NCBI GenBank assembly: GCA_037447655.1
Contig: JBBHKE010001856.1
Span: forward strand, 383,384 to 447,383
DNA from: Zygnema cylindricum
Lineage: Eukaryota; Streptophyta; Zygnematophyceae; Zygnematales; Zygnemataceae
Reading direction: 5' to 3'
Length of the DNA stretch: 64,000 nt
Shown here: positions 21,648 to 32,973 of the stretch, one piece after another
How positions within the stretch are numbered: the first letter of the stretch is position 1
Layout: every line of letters begins with the position of its first letter
Made by a program: the position numbers and the translations under genes
Notes under the pieces: model-generated
Seen by the model: the letters and a program-made list of their open reading frames with translations, nothing else
Told to the model about the DNA's origin: nothing
Databases searched by the model: none

Positions 21648-22276
21648 CATTGTCGTAGTAAAGACAAAAAAAAACAGAACAAACAGTCTTTTGCCATGAA
21701 CATTGAAGATGAGATTAAACTTTTTCTCACACTGTCTAATGCTCAGTAAAACAAATGGATTATAGACTCTGGAGCGTCTCATCCTATGCGTAATGATAAG
21801 TCCATTTTTCCTTCTCTCACATCTTTACAAAGTCCTCGACGGATTGTACTGGCAGATTATAAGATTCTAGAGACCAGTTTAATGGGCGAGGTTAAGTTGC
21901 AATTAAAATGTAATACAGGTAGCCATGAAGGCCATCTAAAAGAAGTTTTATACTTACCAAGTTTAAAGCATAACCTTTTCACTGTAATGCATGTTGTGAG
22001 GAGTGGACTAAAAGTGGAATTTGAGAAAAGAAAAACGAACGTTGTGAAATCAAAAGTGAGGGAAAGTTTATTTCTCTCAGTTATCCGCAATGGAATCTTT
22101 TTGCTCTATGCTTGGATGATAAAGATGCACAGATGAATTTCAGCAAAGAAGCACAAACTTTGAGCTATGGCATCAGCGATTTGGTCATCTGGGGGAGCAA
22201 AATCTAAAACAACTCTTTGAAAAGAAGATGGTCAGATGACTTGAAGACCTCAAAGCCAAAGACAGCCTGAAGACAC
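21648..22276 (+). pseudogene. C1 end of gag, protease and pre-integrase segment
   Basis: WIIDSGASHPM at about 21757–21790 is the aspartic protease active-site motif of copia. The segment GEVKLQLKC…HEGHLKEVLYLPSLKHNLFTV follows at 21880–21985, the usual post-protease block. The sequence then runs into the GACAC target site of B1. The matching C2 segment is 38510–39110. Confidence 0.75.
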
Positions 22277-23312
22277 TGCAATTCTGTGTCCTCCATTGGA
22301 CCACAGAATACAGGAAGCCTCTAGATAGTATTTAACTAACCCACTTCAAGCCACAACCACTACTGTCCAGGAAGGAAAATTGACAGTTTGACTGCACCTC
22401 TATGTAGCTTGGACTCCCGTGAGTCCTTAGCAAAAAGAATCACTGAAAACGGCCAACCAACCGATAAGTTATAAGGCAGTAAAAATGCTAATTTATACAA
22501 ACTCTCAAAGAGGGAGGTGACTACCTACCAAAATTTTCCAAGTCCTGATTCCCTCTAATAACTTCTATCTACTGAAGTACGGACCAATCAGATTACTGTT
22601 CCATACCAAAAAGTACTTCTGCCGGTGTACCTTTTGTACGGCCTATGTACGACAAGGCTATTAAGCAGAGGCGTGTTTGTCTTTCACTCGTCCGTACATT
22701 CCTCGGAATTCCTATGACCAAATGTCATCTCTCCACGTGGCTCCAGGTCATGCCACGTTAGAAAACGCCAAAGCGACCACTTCGGGATTTTGGCGATGAT
22801 GTGCGCCGTTGGATTTGCAGTGAGACGCAATCTTAGCCGTTATAAATACTTGCGCGATATTTGTTTCGCTTTCAAAACAAAATGCGTGGTATTTGTTTTG
22901 AAAAAGTGTCGTACTTTGTACTTTATAAAACTGTATCTATGCAAGCCGTATACAGTTTTAGTTAAATGAATTTGTTCCTCCTTATAGATATATATATCTA
23001 TCACATATTATAGCATTTAGCATTGGTCCTAGTCTTATAGGATAAAGCTGACCGCTATCGGCCAACTTGACGATCCAAAGGTACCGAGATCAAATCTCGG
23101 GTCTGTCAGGTATATTTTTAGTAGCCTACTAAAAATAACTGCCTGTTGAACTAAGGCAGCCATGGATCAACCACCCTCTCTATCTTTCAGTGACTACAAC
23201 AAGTATGGGGGCTAGAGAGAGGAGGTGGAGGCAGGCTGTCTATCCTTTTTCTTTTCTTTTATACTAACCTATTAAACCTAGAAAATACTCTAGAAATCTA
23301 TTATTTTCAACA
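22277..23312 (-). repeat. B1 3' LTR
   Basis: It starts TGCAATTCTGTGTCC on the plus strand and ends TTATTTTCAACA. It matches 27655–28691 throughout with scattered substitutions and includes a tRNA-like module at 23030–23105. Confidence 0.93.
23030..23105 (+). promoter_or_regulatory. tRNA-like module in the B1 3' LTR
   Basis: GTCTTATAGGATAAAGC resembles the A-box and D-arm. GATCAAATC at 23088–23096 matches the B-box and sits in a CCGAG/CTCGG stem with a 7-nt loop. A T-rich stretch with TTTTT follows at about 23247, a possible polymerase III stop. The module is antisense to B1. Confidence 0.65.
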
Positions 23313-23420
23313 CTCCCCTTATTTTCTAGTCTAATTTTAATTTTCTTTCAACCTGCATTTTTCCAGACAATATTTTAATTTAGGAGATGGCACAAGTTTT
23401 GTCATCATGTCAGCCACCAT

Positions 23421-23845
23421 TTAATCATCAGGTCTATATAGAAGATTTAAAATTATATTTTCAACTTTTTCTCTTTCGAAGCTTAATCTTATGTCCATAT
23501 GTTTTACTTTAAAATGGTGTTTTGGATTGGTTGCAATTGCGATTGCAGCTTGATTATTGCAAAAGATTTCATGCACTCCCTCCTTCATATATCCGAGTTC
23601 TTGCAACAACGACTTCCCCCACATTAGTTCTTTTACAGCAGAATAAGACGCCATATACTCAGCCTTCATAGTAGACTAAGCAACCACCTTTTGTTGCTTA
23701 CTGCTCCAACAGCAAGCACTTTCCCCCACATACAAAACATATCACGAAGTGCATTTTTTCATAGTTGCATCCCCATAACTAGCATCACTCCAAGTGGAGA
23801 TTTCAGTGTGCTCCCCTCCCAAATGCAACCATAATTCTCTGAATC
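23421..23845 (-). pseudogene. B1 RNase H
   Basis: Minus-strand EYMASYSAVKELMW, FCNNQAAIAIATNPKHHFKVKHMDIRLSF and VENIILNLLYRPDD are typical. The upstream half with the W-S-D-A-S-Y-G motif is seen at about 23760–23800 in a broken frame. The catalytic DNQ appears as NNQ. Confidence 0.8.
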
Positions 23846-24830
23846 TAACCAGATATCTCATGACTCTCTTGGCTGCCTCCCAGTCTCTTTTTAGGATCAT
23901 TAAGACACCTACTGAGTACGCGAACTGCTGCCGCTATTTCCAGCATGGTACAGTTCATAAGGTAGATCAAACTTCCTACGACCTGTCTATAAGGGATGGA
24001 TTTAATGAACTCTCTCTCCTCTGGACTCATCTGATTGTCTAAGATCATCACTCCTTTTTCTACACTCCCATCACTTACTTTTTTCAAGTCCATGGGAGTG
24101 GTACAACTGTTAGCATTTTCCATCTGGAATTTCTCAAGCATATTACCTATTGCTTCTTTCTGAGTAAGTCTGATAATCTTCTTCCCCCTATCTCTCTTCA
24201 TTTGGATCCCCAAAATATATTTTGCCTCCTCTAAATCCTTCTTATCAAATCTGCCCTTAAGATCTTTCTTCAGCCTATTGATCTTCTCCAAAGACTTACT
24301 CAACATAAGCATATCATCCAGATAAATTGCAATAAAAATGACACCATTCTCATCTTCAAACATATAGATAGAATGGTCAGAGCTGATCCCGATATATCCC
24401 TGATCGGTGAGAAACTCATCTAGTTTTTTATTCCAATGTCGGGGAGCCTGCTTCAGTCCATATAAGGATTTTTATGAGCCTGCAGACTTTGCTCTCATCT
24501 CCTTCTTCCACGAACCCCTCGGGTTGCCTCATGATTTTTTTTTTACTCTAACTCACCATTAAGAAATGTTGTCTTAATGTCCATCTAGTGGATTTCCATG
24601 TCATCTGCTGTTGCCAGACTGAGGAGAATCCTAACTGAGGGGAACTGAAAAACTGGAGCAAAGGTCTCCTCATAGTCAATCCCCTCCTTTTGAGAGAACC
24701 CCTTCGCTACCAATCGAGCCTTATATCTCTAAATGGTATTATCTGGGTTCAGTTTTAGTTTAAATACCCATTTACACCCAATAGGTTTTTCTGTGTGGAG
24801 GACACTCCGCTTATTCCCAAGTATTTGCTT
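23845..24830 (-). pseudogene. B1 reverse transcriptase
   Basis: The intact frame 24363–23845 includes IFIAIYLDDMLMLSKS, with the YxDD active site, and later NSCTTPMDLKK and YRQVVGSLIYLMNCT. The upstream part with [19 protein letters not shown], the M-D-I…FLNGE block and LKQAPRHWNKKLDEFL lies at 24364–24720 in other frames. It would copy element RNA into DNA. Confidence 0.85.
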
Positions 24831-26310
24831 CCATGATAGAAGCCATCTCATCATTTATGGCTCTAATCCATCTTTCTTTCTTTGGACTATTCACTGCATG
24901 CGAGTAAGACTGAGGCTCATGTGGGTGAGATAGCTTAGTTACCTTATGAGCCGTTTGTTTTTCCTGTATCCTTTTGCTGCTCCTCCTTCCTCCCTCAAAC
25001 TCTGAAGCTTGAATGAATGGAAGTCTTGGATTTCTTCTCACTGTCTCATCGCCTCCCCTGTCTGTGGAAGCCGGTTCTTGTCCCGGTTCTTCTATTCCCT
25101 CGAAGTCTATAGAAGTATGTGAGGTTTTCGGTGAGTCTCGTGTATCTTGGATCTTCCGTGAATATGCAATCACGGTTTCATTCATGTCCCTTTCGGGAAC
25201 GACCGAGTTCTCCTCACTGTTGGACTCAAATCTGATTCTTATCTTCTTTGTATAGTTGAAGGGGTCAAATGACTTCCCTTCATCCATGACAACTAAGTGT
25301 TTGACCAGAATTATATCTTTCTTTACTAAGTCATACACTCTATATCCCTTAACATCCTCATCATATCCCACAAAGTATCCAGGTTTTCCCTTAGCATCTA
25401 GTTTCCAATTTTTCCTATCCGTGTCACGATTGTAAACTTCGATACCGAATACTTTAAGGTGTGAGATGTCTAGTTTCCTTCCAACCCATCTCTCATAAGG
25501 TGTCACTCCCTTTATAGCTAGGGTAAGGACTATATTCTTAATGTAGTTGGCACAATTCATTGCTTCTTCCCAAAATCTCTTTTCTATTTCCTAGTATGCC
25601 AACATACTGCATGTACTATCTCCTAGTGCTCGATTCAACCTCTTAGCTACCCCATTTTGTTCCGGGTTATATGGTACTGTTTTCTGGTGCTCCACTCCCT
25701 CATCTTTAGATATTTCTCAAACTGGTTAGAGGTGTATTCCCCTCCATTATCACTCCTTATCCTCTTAATGGGGGTTTCATGCAGCTTCTCACTCCAGGCT
25801 TTATATTCTTTGAAGTAAGTTTATGCTTCAAACTTTGTTTTCAGAAAGTAAGACTCTAGACTATCTAGACAAGTCATCGGTTATTGTCATCATAAACCTC
25901 TTTCCTCCAACCGAAGGTACTTTTGTTGGTCCCCAAATATATGTGTGGACAAAGTCTAACACTTTCTCACCTCTATATGTGGCGCCTTTGGGAAAGGGAA
26001 GTCTGTGAGCCTTACCTTGAGCACAACCACTACAATCATCCATCATTTCATTATCCCCAAACTGAATGCCTTCTACTACCCGAAGCTTTGTCATTTCCCT
26101 CAACCTATCAAAATGCACATGCCCCAACCGCTTTTGCCAAATCATCAACTTAAGAACACCAACATAATAAGCATTCTTCTTTTCATTACTCAGGTTAAAT
26201 CTAAACATTCCTTTGCTACCCTTATTTGCTGTGAAGTAAACTTCATCCCCATACTTAGATGTAAAGACTCCCTTTCTAGTGAAGGTATCAAACTCCTTGT
26301 CATCTAGCAC
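24811..26310 (-). pseudogene. B1 integrase with pre-integrase zinc domain
   Basis: The segment 26310–25861 has WQKRLGHVHFDRLREM and DDCSGCAQGKAHRLPFP, the H-H-C-C zinc-binding pre-integrase domain. IWGPTKVPSVGGKRFMMTITDD contains the first catalytic aspartate. After a broken stretch (25560–25860), the frame 25560–24811 carries the post-core part with ANYIKN, TPYERWVGRKLDISHLKVFG and an acidic linker. It would insert element DNA into the genome. Confidence 0.85.
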
Positions 26311-26370
26311 AGACGTAGAGACAAGATTTTTACTCAGCTCAGGAATGTAAAGTACATCGAAGAATGTAAG

Positions 26371-26877
26371 TTAATGAGTCTTACCCTCCACTAAGACTTT
26401 CAGATCTACTGATCCCACTAGATCTTTAGTAACCACTCTCCTATCCCCATACTCTATTTCTACAGTAGGGATCTTTCTTAGCTTAGTGAAGAGTTCTTTA
26501 TCACGACACATATGCATGGATGCACCTGAGTCGATAATCCATCCTTCTTGTGGAGCTTCCCGAATTGCTCCAACGACACACTTTTGTCTTCGAGGGATCT
26601 CATTCTCCTCCAAGCTCTCGTCAAGAAGAAGCTCCCCATCCTCGTTAGAGGACTCATCCTCGGTTTCTCCTGTCACTTTTGTAACCACAAGTGGCTTTTT
26701 CTTCCCTTCAAAAAAACCCTTTCCACGGTTCTCTTGGAGCCTTAGCTGCGACAGCTTAACACAATCTGCGATGAAGTGTCCCGAATTTTTGCAAAAATTA
26801 CAAAGACCCTTTGGGGGCCTCGGCCCCCCAAAATGATCTATTTCCCCTTTGTAAGGTTTCTTGGGTCCTTCCCCCAT
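26371..26877 (-). pseudogene. B1 zinc knuckle and protease
   Basis: The frame holds CNFCKNSGHFIADC (residues 26–39), the retroelement C-x2-C-x4-H-x4-C knuckle, then an acidic linker, then GWIIDSGASMHMC (catalytic Asp near 26532), the aspartic protease motif. This whole 168-residue stretch is intact and gag runs into protease. Confidence 0.88.
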
Positions 26878-27674
26878 CGGTCCCCTCCTACTGCTAGAGC
26901 TTGAATGCTCTTCCCTCCTCTCCTAATCTCCATTGTGTTTTCCTGCACAAGTATCATCCTGACCACTGTGTTCCATTTCCATGAACTATCAGGCATTTCT
27001 TGTACTCGATACACTATGTTCTCGAACTCATCTGGTAACTTCATGATAAGAATGTTAACTTTCATTTTCATTGTACACGTCCACCCGACACTTTCCATCT
27101 CCATATACAAACAATAAAGGTCATTATAGTAATCTAACATCTTTCCTCCTTTGTAAGTGTAACTCACTAGCTTTTGCTGAGCCAACTGGAGCTCCTGAAT
27201 AGTTCCAACTCTATAAATCTCTACCAAACTCACCCACAACTTCTCGGCCTTCTAAATGTGAAGATGAGGATTGGCCAAAGATTGAGTGAGGTGCCTGAGA
27301 ATAAAGTTCTTGGTAGCCTTGTTTACATCCTCCCACATTTGAGTATCGTTCTCCGCGGTCTTCACGATCGCTGCTCCTAGTACTATAACAATATGAGTGA
27401 GAGGTGTCTCTTTCCCTTTCCCTTTTTCGGACACACTGCTGTCCCCATCATCTGCCTCCTCCGCTAAGGCAGCCGTTGGTGGAAGAAACCTTACTCCTCC
27501 AAATCTTGGTGGAGTTCCCTAAGGTGGACGTTTCACTTGTCCACTAACAATACCCCAATATCATTTTTCGCACAAAGCACCCATCATCATGGTTTCCCAA
27601 TAGATGAACCCAGATCCATTGAAGGTGGGCACCCTAGAGGGTGGGCCCATAACGTGCAATTCTGTGTCCTCCAT
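26838..27674 (-). pseudogene. B1 gag
   Basis: Minus-strand gag with LAQQKLVSYTYKGGKMLDYYNDLYCLYMEMES and LIMKLPDEFENIVYRVQEMPD at 27239–26838. An upstream frame from 27434 contains FILRHLTQSLANPHL. The start is best placed at ATG 27674–27672, inside the 5' LTR: the reading frame MEDTELHVMGPP crosses the LTR border without a stop. A second ATG lies at 27650. Frames are broken near 27250 and 27480. Confidence 0.75.
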
Positions 27675-28691
27675 TGGACCACAGAATACAGGAAGCCTCT
27701 AAATAATATTTAACTAACCCACTTCAAGCCACAACCACTGCTGTCCAAGAAGGCAAAATGAAAGTTTGACTGCACCCCTATGCAGCCTGGACTCCCTTGA
27801 GTCCGTAGCAAAAAGAATCACTGAAAACGGCCAACTAGCTGATAAGTTATGAGGCAGTAAAAATGCCAATTTGTACAAACTCTCAAAGAGAGAGGTGACT
27901 ACCTACCAAAATTTTCTAAGTCCTGATTCCCTCTAATAACTTCTATCTACTGAAATACTGACCAATCAGATCACAGTAGCGTACCAAAAAGTACTTCTGC
28001 CGGTGTACCTTTTGTACGACCTATTTACGACAAGGCTATTAAGCGGACGTGTGTCTGCTTTTCACTCGTCCGTACATTCCTCGGAATTCCTATGACCGAA
28101 TGTCATCTCTTCACGTGGCTCCAAGTCATGCCACGTCACAAAACGCCAAAGCGACCACTCCGGGATTTTGGCGATGATGTGCGCCGTTGGATTTGCAGCG
28201 AGACGTAATCTTAGCTGTTATAAATACTTGCGCGATATTTGTTTTGCTGTCAAAACAAAATGCGTGGTATTCGTTTTGAAAAAGTGTCGTACTTCGTACT
28301 TTCATAAAACCGTATCTATGCAAGCCGTATACACTTTTAGTAAAATGAATTTTTTCCTCCTTATTGATATATATATCTATCACATACTATAGCATTTAGT
28401 ATTGGTCATAGTCTTATAGGATAAAGTTGACCGCTATCAGCCAACTTGTCGATCCGAAGGTACCGGTATAAAATCCGAGGTCCGTCATGTATATTTTTAG
28501 TAGCCTACTAAAAATAACAGCTTGTTGAACTAAGGTAGTCATGGATTAACCACCCTCTCTATCCTTTAGTGACTACAACAAGTATGGGGGCTAGAGAGAG
28601 GAGGTGGAGGCAGGCTGTCCGTCCTTTTTCTTTTCTTTTATACTATCCTATTAAACCTAGAAAATACTGTAGAAATCTATTATTTTCAACA
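27655..28691 (-). repeat. B1 5' LTR
   Basis: 1,037 bp, the same ends as 22277–23312. The tRNA-like module is at about 28409–28485, but here its B-box is changed to a TATAAAATC-like sequence. Confidence 0.92.
28409..28485 (+). promoter_or_regulatory. tRNA-like module in the B1 5' LTR, B-box mutated
   Basis: It keeps TCTTATAGGATAAAG. The B-box core differs from the 3' LTR copy at two positions, which suggests decay after insertion. Confidence 0.5.
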
Positions 28692-30465
28692 GACACCATG
28701 TACTCCACTCATAGAACATGAAGTGGAGCCCTTGTCATCCACGCTAAATTCTATTACAGTTCAAATTTCTGTCATCCCTAATGGACCATTTATCTTTTTC
28801 TCTTTACCAGTGGAGAAATTACCGATACCAGAACCTTCGCAAATTACTACCTCTTTGATCTGATTCAAAAATTGAGATTGAAGGTTACCCCTCAAAGAGT
28901 ATCTAATCGGATACGTGCTAAACCAAAACTACTCATTGAAGAAACATGAGATTTCTTTTTAGCTTATTGTTTAATGGCGGTAAAGGGGGAACCGCAAACC
29001 TTCATGATGCTTTGGAGAGTTCTAATTCTCAATAATGGAAAAAGGCAATAGAATAAGATTATGACTCACTAATCAAAAATAAAACTTGGACCTTAGTAGA
29101 ATGCCATAAAGAGAAAAACATTGTTGGGTGTAAATGGGTTTTTAAGATTAAGAGGAAGTCAGAAGGGTTAGTAGAAATATATAAAGCAAGGTTGGTAGCT
29201 AAGGGGTACTCCCTGGAATAAGGGGTTGATTACACTGCGTCTTTCTCACTAGTGGTGAAGTTTAATAGTCTTAGAAGTTTAATAGCCTTAAAAGCAGCAG
29301 AGGGTATGTAGATGCATCACCTAGATATCAAAACTTCATTTATTTATGGAGATTTAGAGAAAGAAGTTCACATGGATCAACCAGAGTTCAAGATAGAACC
29401 ACGAAATGAACAAATGGGGTGTAAACTCCACATATCCATATACCGTCTATAACAAAGTCGTAGGTGTTGAAACATCAAACTTGAGACCGAAATGAGAAAA
29501 AACGGCTTTGAGAGATGTCACACGGATAGAGCAGTTTACACTATTGGGGAAGACAAAAACTTAGTGATTGTCTCAGTTTATGTCGAAGACATGAGTGTGT
29601 TTGGTTATCTATGTCCTGAGATTGAAAAGGTCAAACGGTTCTTAAATAACAAATTTGAGAAGACTGACGTTGGAGAGTTAAGTTACCTTTTTGGAAAAGA
29701 AATCAAAAATGATGATTATACAATTTCCATGAATCAACACAAATATGCAAGAGAAGTATTAAAATGTTTTGGTATGGAAGACTATATTCTTGTATCAACA
29801 CCTTTAGACCCAAGTCAAAAGCTTACGAAAGAAATGTGTCATAAGTCAAAGTTTGAAGAGGAACATGTGAGGCAAGTCCCTTACAAAGAGGCAGTGGGAA
29901 GCTTGATATACTTAATGGTTGGCACATGCCCTAATATAGCTGAGCTGTAGGCTTAGTTAGTGAATTTATTCAAAACTCAGGTCTAGAGCAATGGTATGCT
30001 GTTAAACATATTTTACGTTATGTCAAATAGACTATAAATTACGGCCTACAATTCATGAAGAACACCGGAGACATTGATTTTTTCAGCTATGTTGCTGCGG
30101 ATTGCGGTGGTGACTTGACACAAAAAGGAGCACTTTCGGCTAGATTTTCACTTATTTAATAGGACTTATCAGTTGGAATTCGAAACACCTATCTTCAGTG
30201 CCATTATCGAGCATGGAGGCGGAATACGTGGCGGCTACTATAGCAGTAAAGGAAGCCATTTGGCTTCGCAACTTTTACTCTGAGATAGGGTTTCAACCCA
30301 TAAAGGAGACTTTGATTCTTAGAGATAATCTTATAAGCATTACTTTGATAAAAAATTCAGTTTACTTTGCAAGGACAAAACATATAGACATTTAGACACA
30401 TTTTGTGAGAAAACAAGGTGAAAAGAGAGTTTTAAAGTTTGAATTTGTTAGTTCAGCTCAACAAG
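28692..30465 (+). pseudogene. C1 reverse transcriptase and RNase H
   Basis: The segment aligns with C2 from about 39115 to 40880. The longest open part, 29492–29950, has ERCHTDRAVYTIGEDKN and VSVYVEDMSVFGY, where the usual YVDD active site reads YVED. Further on are NKFEKTDVGELSYLFGKEIK and EAVGSLIYLMVGTCPN. RNase H follows at 30198–30395 with SMEAEYVAATIAVKEAIW. Many stops interrupt it. The segment ends in the ACAAG target site of B2. Confidence 0.82.
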
Positions 30466-31511
30466 TGTATACATTAATGGTCTGTTTAAAGTATTTTCTG
30501 GATCTAAATAGAAATATAGAAAGAAGGCGAGGTAGTCTACCTCTAACTTTTCTCTCCAACTCTCAAACTTGTCGCAGTCACTGAGAAGTTGGAGAGGAAG
30601 CTAGAGCCATGCCTATCTAGGCTATCCAGGGGTTTACGCCAAATATATATATATTAGTTTATTTACCGTTGGGTTATTAACTAAAATAATATGTGTTTAC
30701 CCCAGGATTGGATCCTGGTACCTGCTGGACGGTAAACAGCCGGTAGCCGGTAGCCTTAACCGTTAAGTCTAGACATAGTGTTACGTATTAACATTAAGAC
30801 GTAGGATAGTTCATTTAACTGGAACAGTTTTAAGGGAGAGATAGATCCAATAATGTAAAAGTACGTATTACAGTATGATACGAAACGAATATCGCTCATT
30901 TATTTATTTAGCGGAACAAATACTGCGCATGTATATATTACGGCTACGATTTAATGTGAATTTAATCGGACGGCCGGAATTAACGCCGAGATCGCGGAAG
31001 AGGATTTTGGCAATTTGTGGTTATCGCCACATCGTATGACACGTGACGAATTTACATTGGATCGTGGTATCTCCGGAGATTACGACACCAAATCCGGATA
31101 TGACATGTGTCGACATTTAGGCCATGTTGTACAATGTCCGTACAGAAAGTACACCGACAGCTGTACTTTTGTGTACGGAAGTGTAATCTGATTGGCTCCA
31201 TACATCAGTAAATAGAGTCTGTGAGAGAGATAGGACTTAGAACAATTAAGAGATAGGACCCTCTCTTCGAGAGAGCTTCTGTACAAAAGGTCAACTTTGA
31301 CCCTCCATAACTTACTGCTCAAGGGAGCAAATTCAGAGATTTTTGTGCTATCGACTCAGAGGAGTCTTGCATTCACAGAGGTGAAGGTGATTAGAGTTTT
31401 TGTATGCCAGGGTGACATTTGTTCTTGCTGAAACACAAAGGGGTAAGAGTAATCCTAGAGGCTTCTTAGAAGTTGTTCAGTCTGAGGACTTATGGAGGTC
31501 TCAGAGTAACA
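30466..31511 (+). repeat. B2 5' LTR
   Basis: It runs from TGTATACATTAATGG to AGAGTAACA, 1,046 bp. It matches 35862–36928 but lacks a ~21-bp stretch present at about 36184 in that copy. Confidence 0.92.
30700..30782 (-). promoter_or_regulatory. tRNA-like module in the B2 5' LTR
   Basis: Read on the minus strand, AGACTTAACGGTTAAGGC is A-box-like, and GATCCAATC in a CCAG/CTGG stem is B-box-like. The orientation is opposite to the element, as in B1, B3 and B4. Confidence 0.6.
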
Positions 31512-32445
31512 CGTTATGGGCCCACCCTTTAGGGTACCAATCTTTAATGGAAATGGCTTCATATACCGGGAAAGTATGATGATAGAAGCTTTATGCGAAA
31601 AAAGGTTTTGGGAGATTGTGAGCGGACGGTTGGGGCTTCCTTGAAGTCTTGGAATCCCTCTAGGGTTTGGAGGAAGCAGATTCACCAAGAAAGAGGATCC
31701 ACCTTCAACAGAGGAAAGAAAGGAAGGAGAGGTGGTGGACAAAGGAAATGAGAAGGAGACGACCACACCAATAGCAACTGGTTCGGCATTCATGTCACTT
31801 ATTCCGAGGAAAGAGGAAAATGATACTGAAACCTGGGACTTCAACAATATGGTGGAAAAGTACTTCATCCTACGCCATCTCACTCAAGGACTTGCATGTC
31901 CTCATTTGCAGGTAGAAAGGGCATGCGATCTTTGGATGGCTCTCATAGAGTTGTACCGAAGTGGTACGATTCAGGAACAACAATTGGCTGATCAGAAAGT
32001 TAAGGAGTATGTTTACAAAAGGGGGAAGATGTTGGATTTTTGCAATGAGCTTGCTACACTCTTCAAGGAGCTAGAGAGTGCTGGAAAATATTTTAGTGAA
32101 AAAGAAAAGGTTAACTTTTTACTAATGAAGTTACCCGATGAGTTCGAGAACATAGTCAACCGTGTGTAGGACTTGCCGGACTCAAGGTGGATATGGAACT
32201 TAGTGGTAGGGATGATTCTCGTTCGGGAGAATACGATTGAGATCCGAAGGGGAGGAAAGAGTGGGCAAGCCTTGGCAACTGCGACCGATTGGAGGAACAA
32301 GGATTCCCGGAAACCGGTCGAAATCTATGCGGGAAGGGAGCAGAAAAATCAGACCGACGAGTTCGGACCAAGGGTTCCCAAAGGTGTATGTCATTTTTGT
32401 AAGAAACCTGGGCACTATATGGCAGAGTGCAATAAGCTAACCTAG
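31492..32445 (+). pseudogene. B2 gag with zinc knuckle
   Basis: The likely start, ATG 31492–31494, lies inside the LTR and is followed by an in-frame TAA at 31507. A second ATG is at 31516, five bases after the LTR. The gag core at 31732–32169 has YFILRHLTQGLACPHLQVERACDLW and KVNFLLMKLPDEFENIVNRV. A TAG follows where B1 has Gln. The knuckle CHFCKKPGHYMAEC is at 32389–32430. Confidence 0.82.
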
Positions 32446-32958
32446 CTTCGGTTAAAGGAGGGGCAGACCATTGGTATCCCGAGAGGAAAGAAAAAGGCCC
32501 TTGTGACACAGGAACATGAGGCAAAATCCGAGGACGAGGATGATGAGCTCCTTTTAGATGAGGAGTTGGAGGCGAAAAACGAGGTCGAAATTCCACGAAG
32601 GCAGAAATGTGCTTACGGTGGATTGAAAGGTGAAGCAGGCTGGATTGTAGATTCAGGTGCCTCTATGCACATGTGTAAGGATAACCACTTGTTCACTAAG
32701 ATAAAAAAGATTCCCACCGTAGAGATAGAGTACGGGGATGGGAGGATAGTCACCACTACTCTTGTAGGATCGGCAGATCTGAAAGTGTTAGTAGAAGGAA
32801 AGACATATAGAGTAACATTCTCCGATGTATTGTTTATTCCGCGGCTGAAAAAAAACCTCATCTCTACATCTGTATTAGATGATAAATGTTTTTTTAGTAG
32901 GACTATGGAAGGAGTCTTTACTGCTAGTTTTGAGGAGGATGTCTATTTCATTCATTAG
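32446..32958 (+). pseudogene. B2 protease
   Basis: An acidic linker (SEDEDDELLLDEELEAKNE) leads to GWIVDSGASMHMC, with the catalytic Asp near 32650. EYGDGRIVTTTLVGSADLKV and VLFIPRLKKNLISTSVL follow, the usual copia protease fold and tail. A stop at 32956–32958 separates it from the pre-integrase segment. Confidence 0.85.
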
Positions 32959-32973
32959 AAAGGTAGCCATGGG

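Larger units (their letters stand above)
22277..28691 (-). mobile_element. Copia-like element B1, complete outline
   Basis: Perfect 5-bp duplication GACAC (22272–22276 and 28692–28696). The LTRs are 22277–23312 (1,036 bp) and 27655–28691 (1,037 bp), with ends TGTTGAAAATAATAG… and …CAGAATTGCA in element orientation. The purine tract AAATAAGGGGAG precedes the 3' LTR. The order gag, zinc knuckle, protease, integrase, reverse transcriptase, RNase H defines Ty1/copia. Each domain is recognisable but stops and frameshifts interrupt it. It lies in the C1 pol gene and is therefore younger than C1. Confidence 0.93.
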
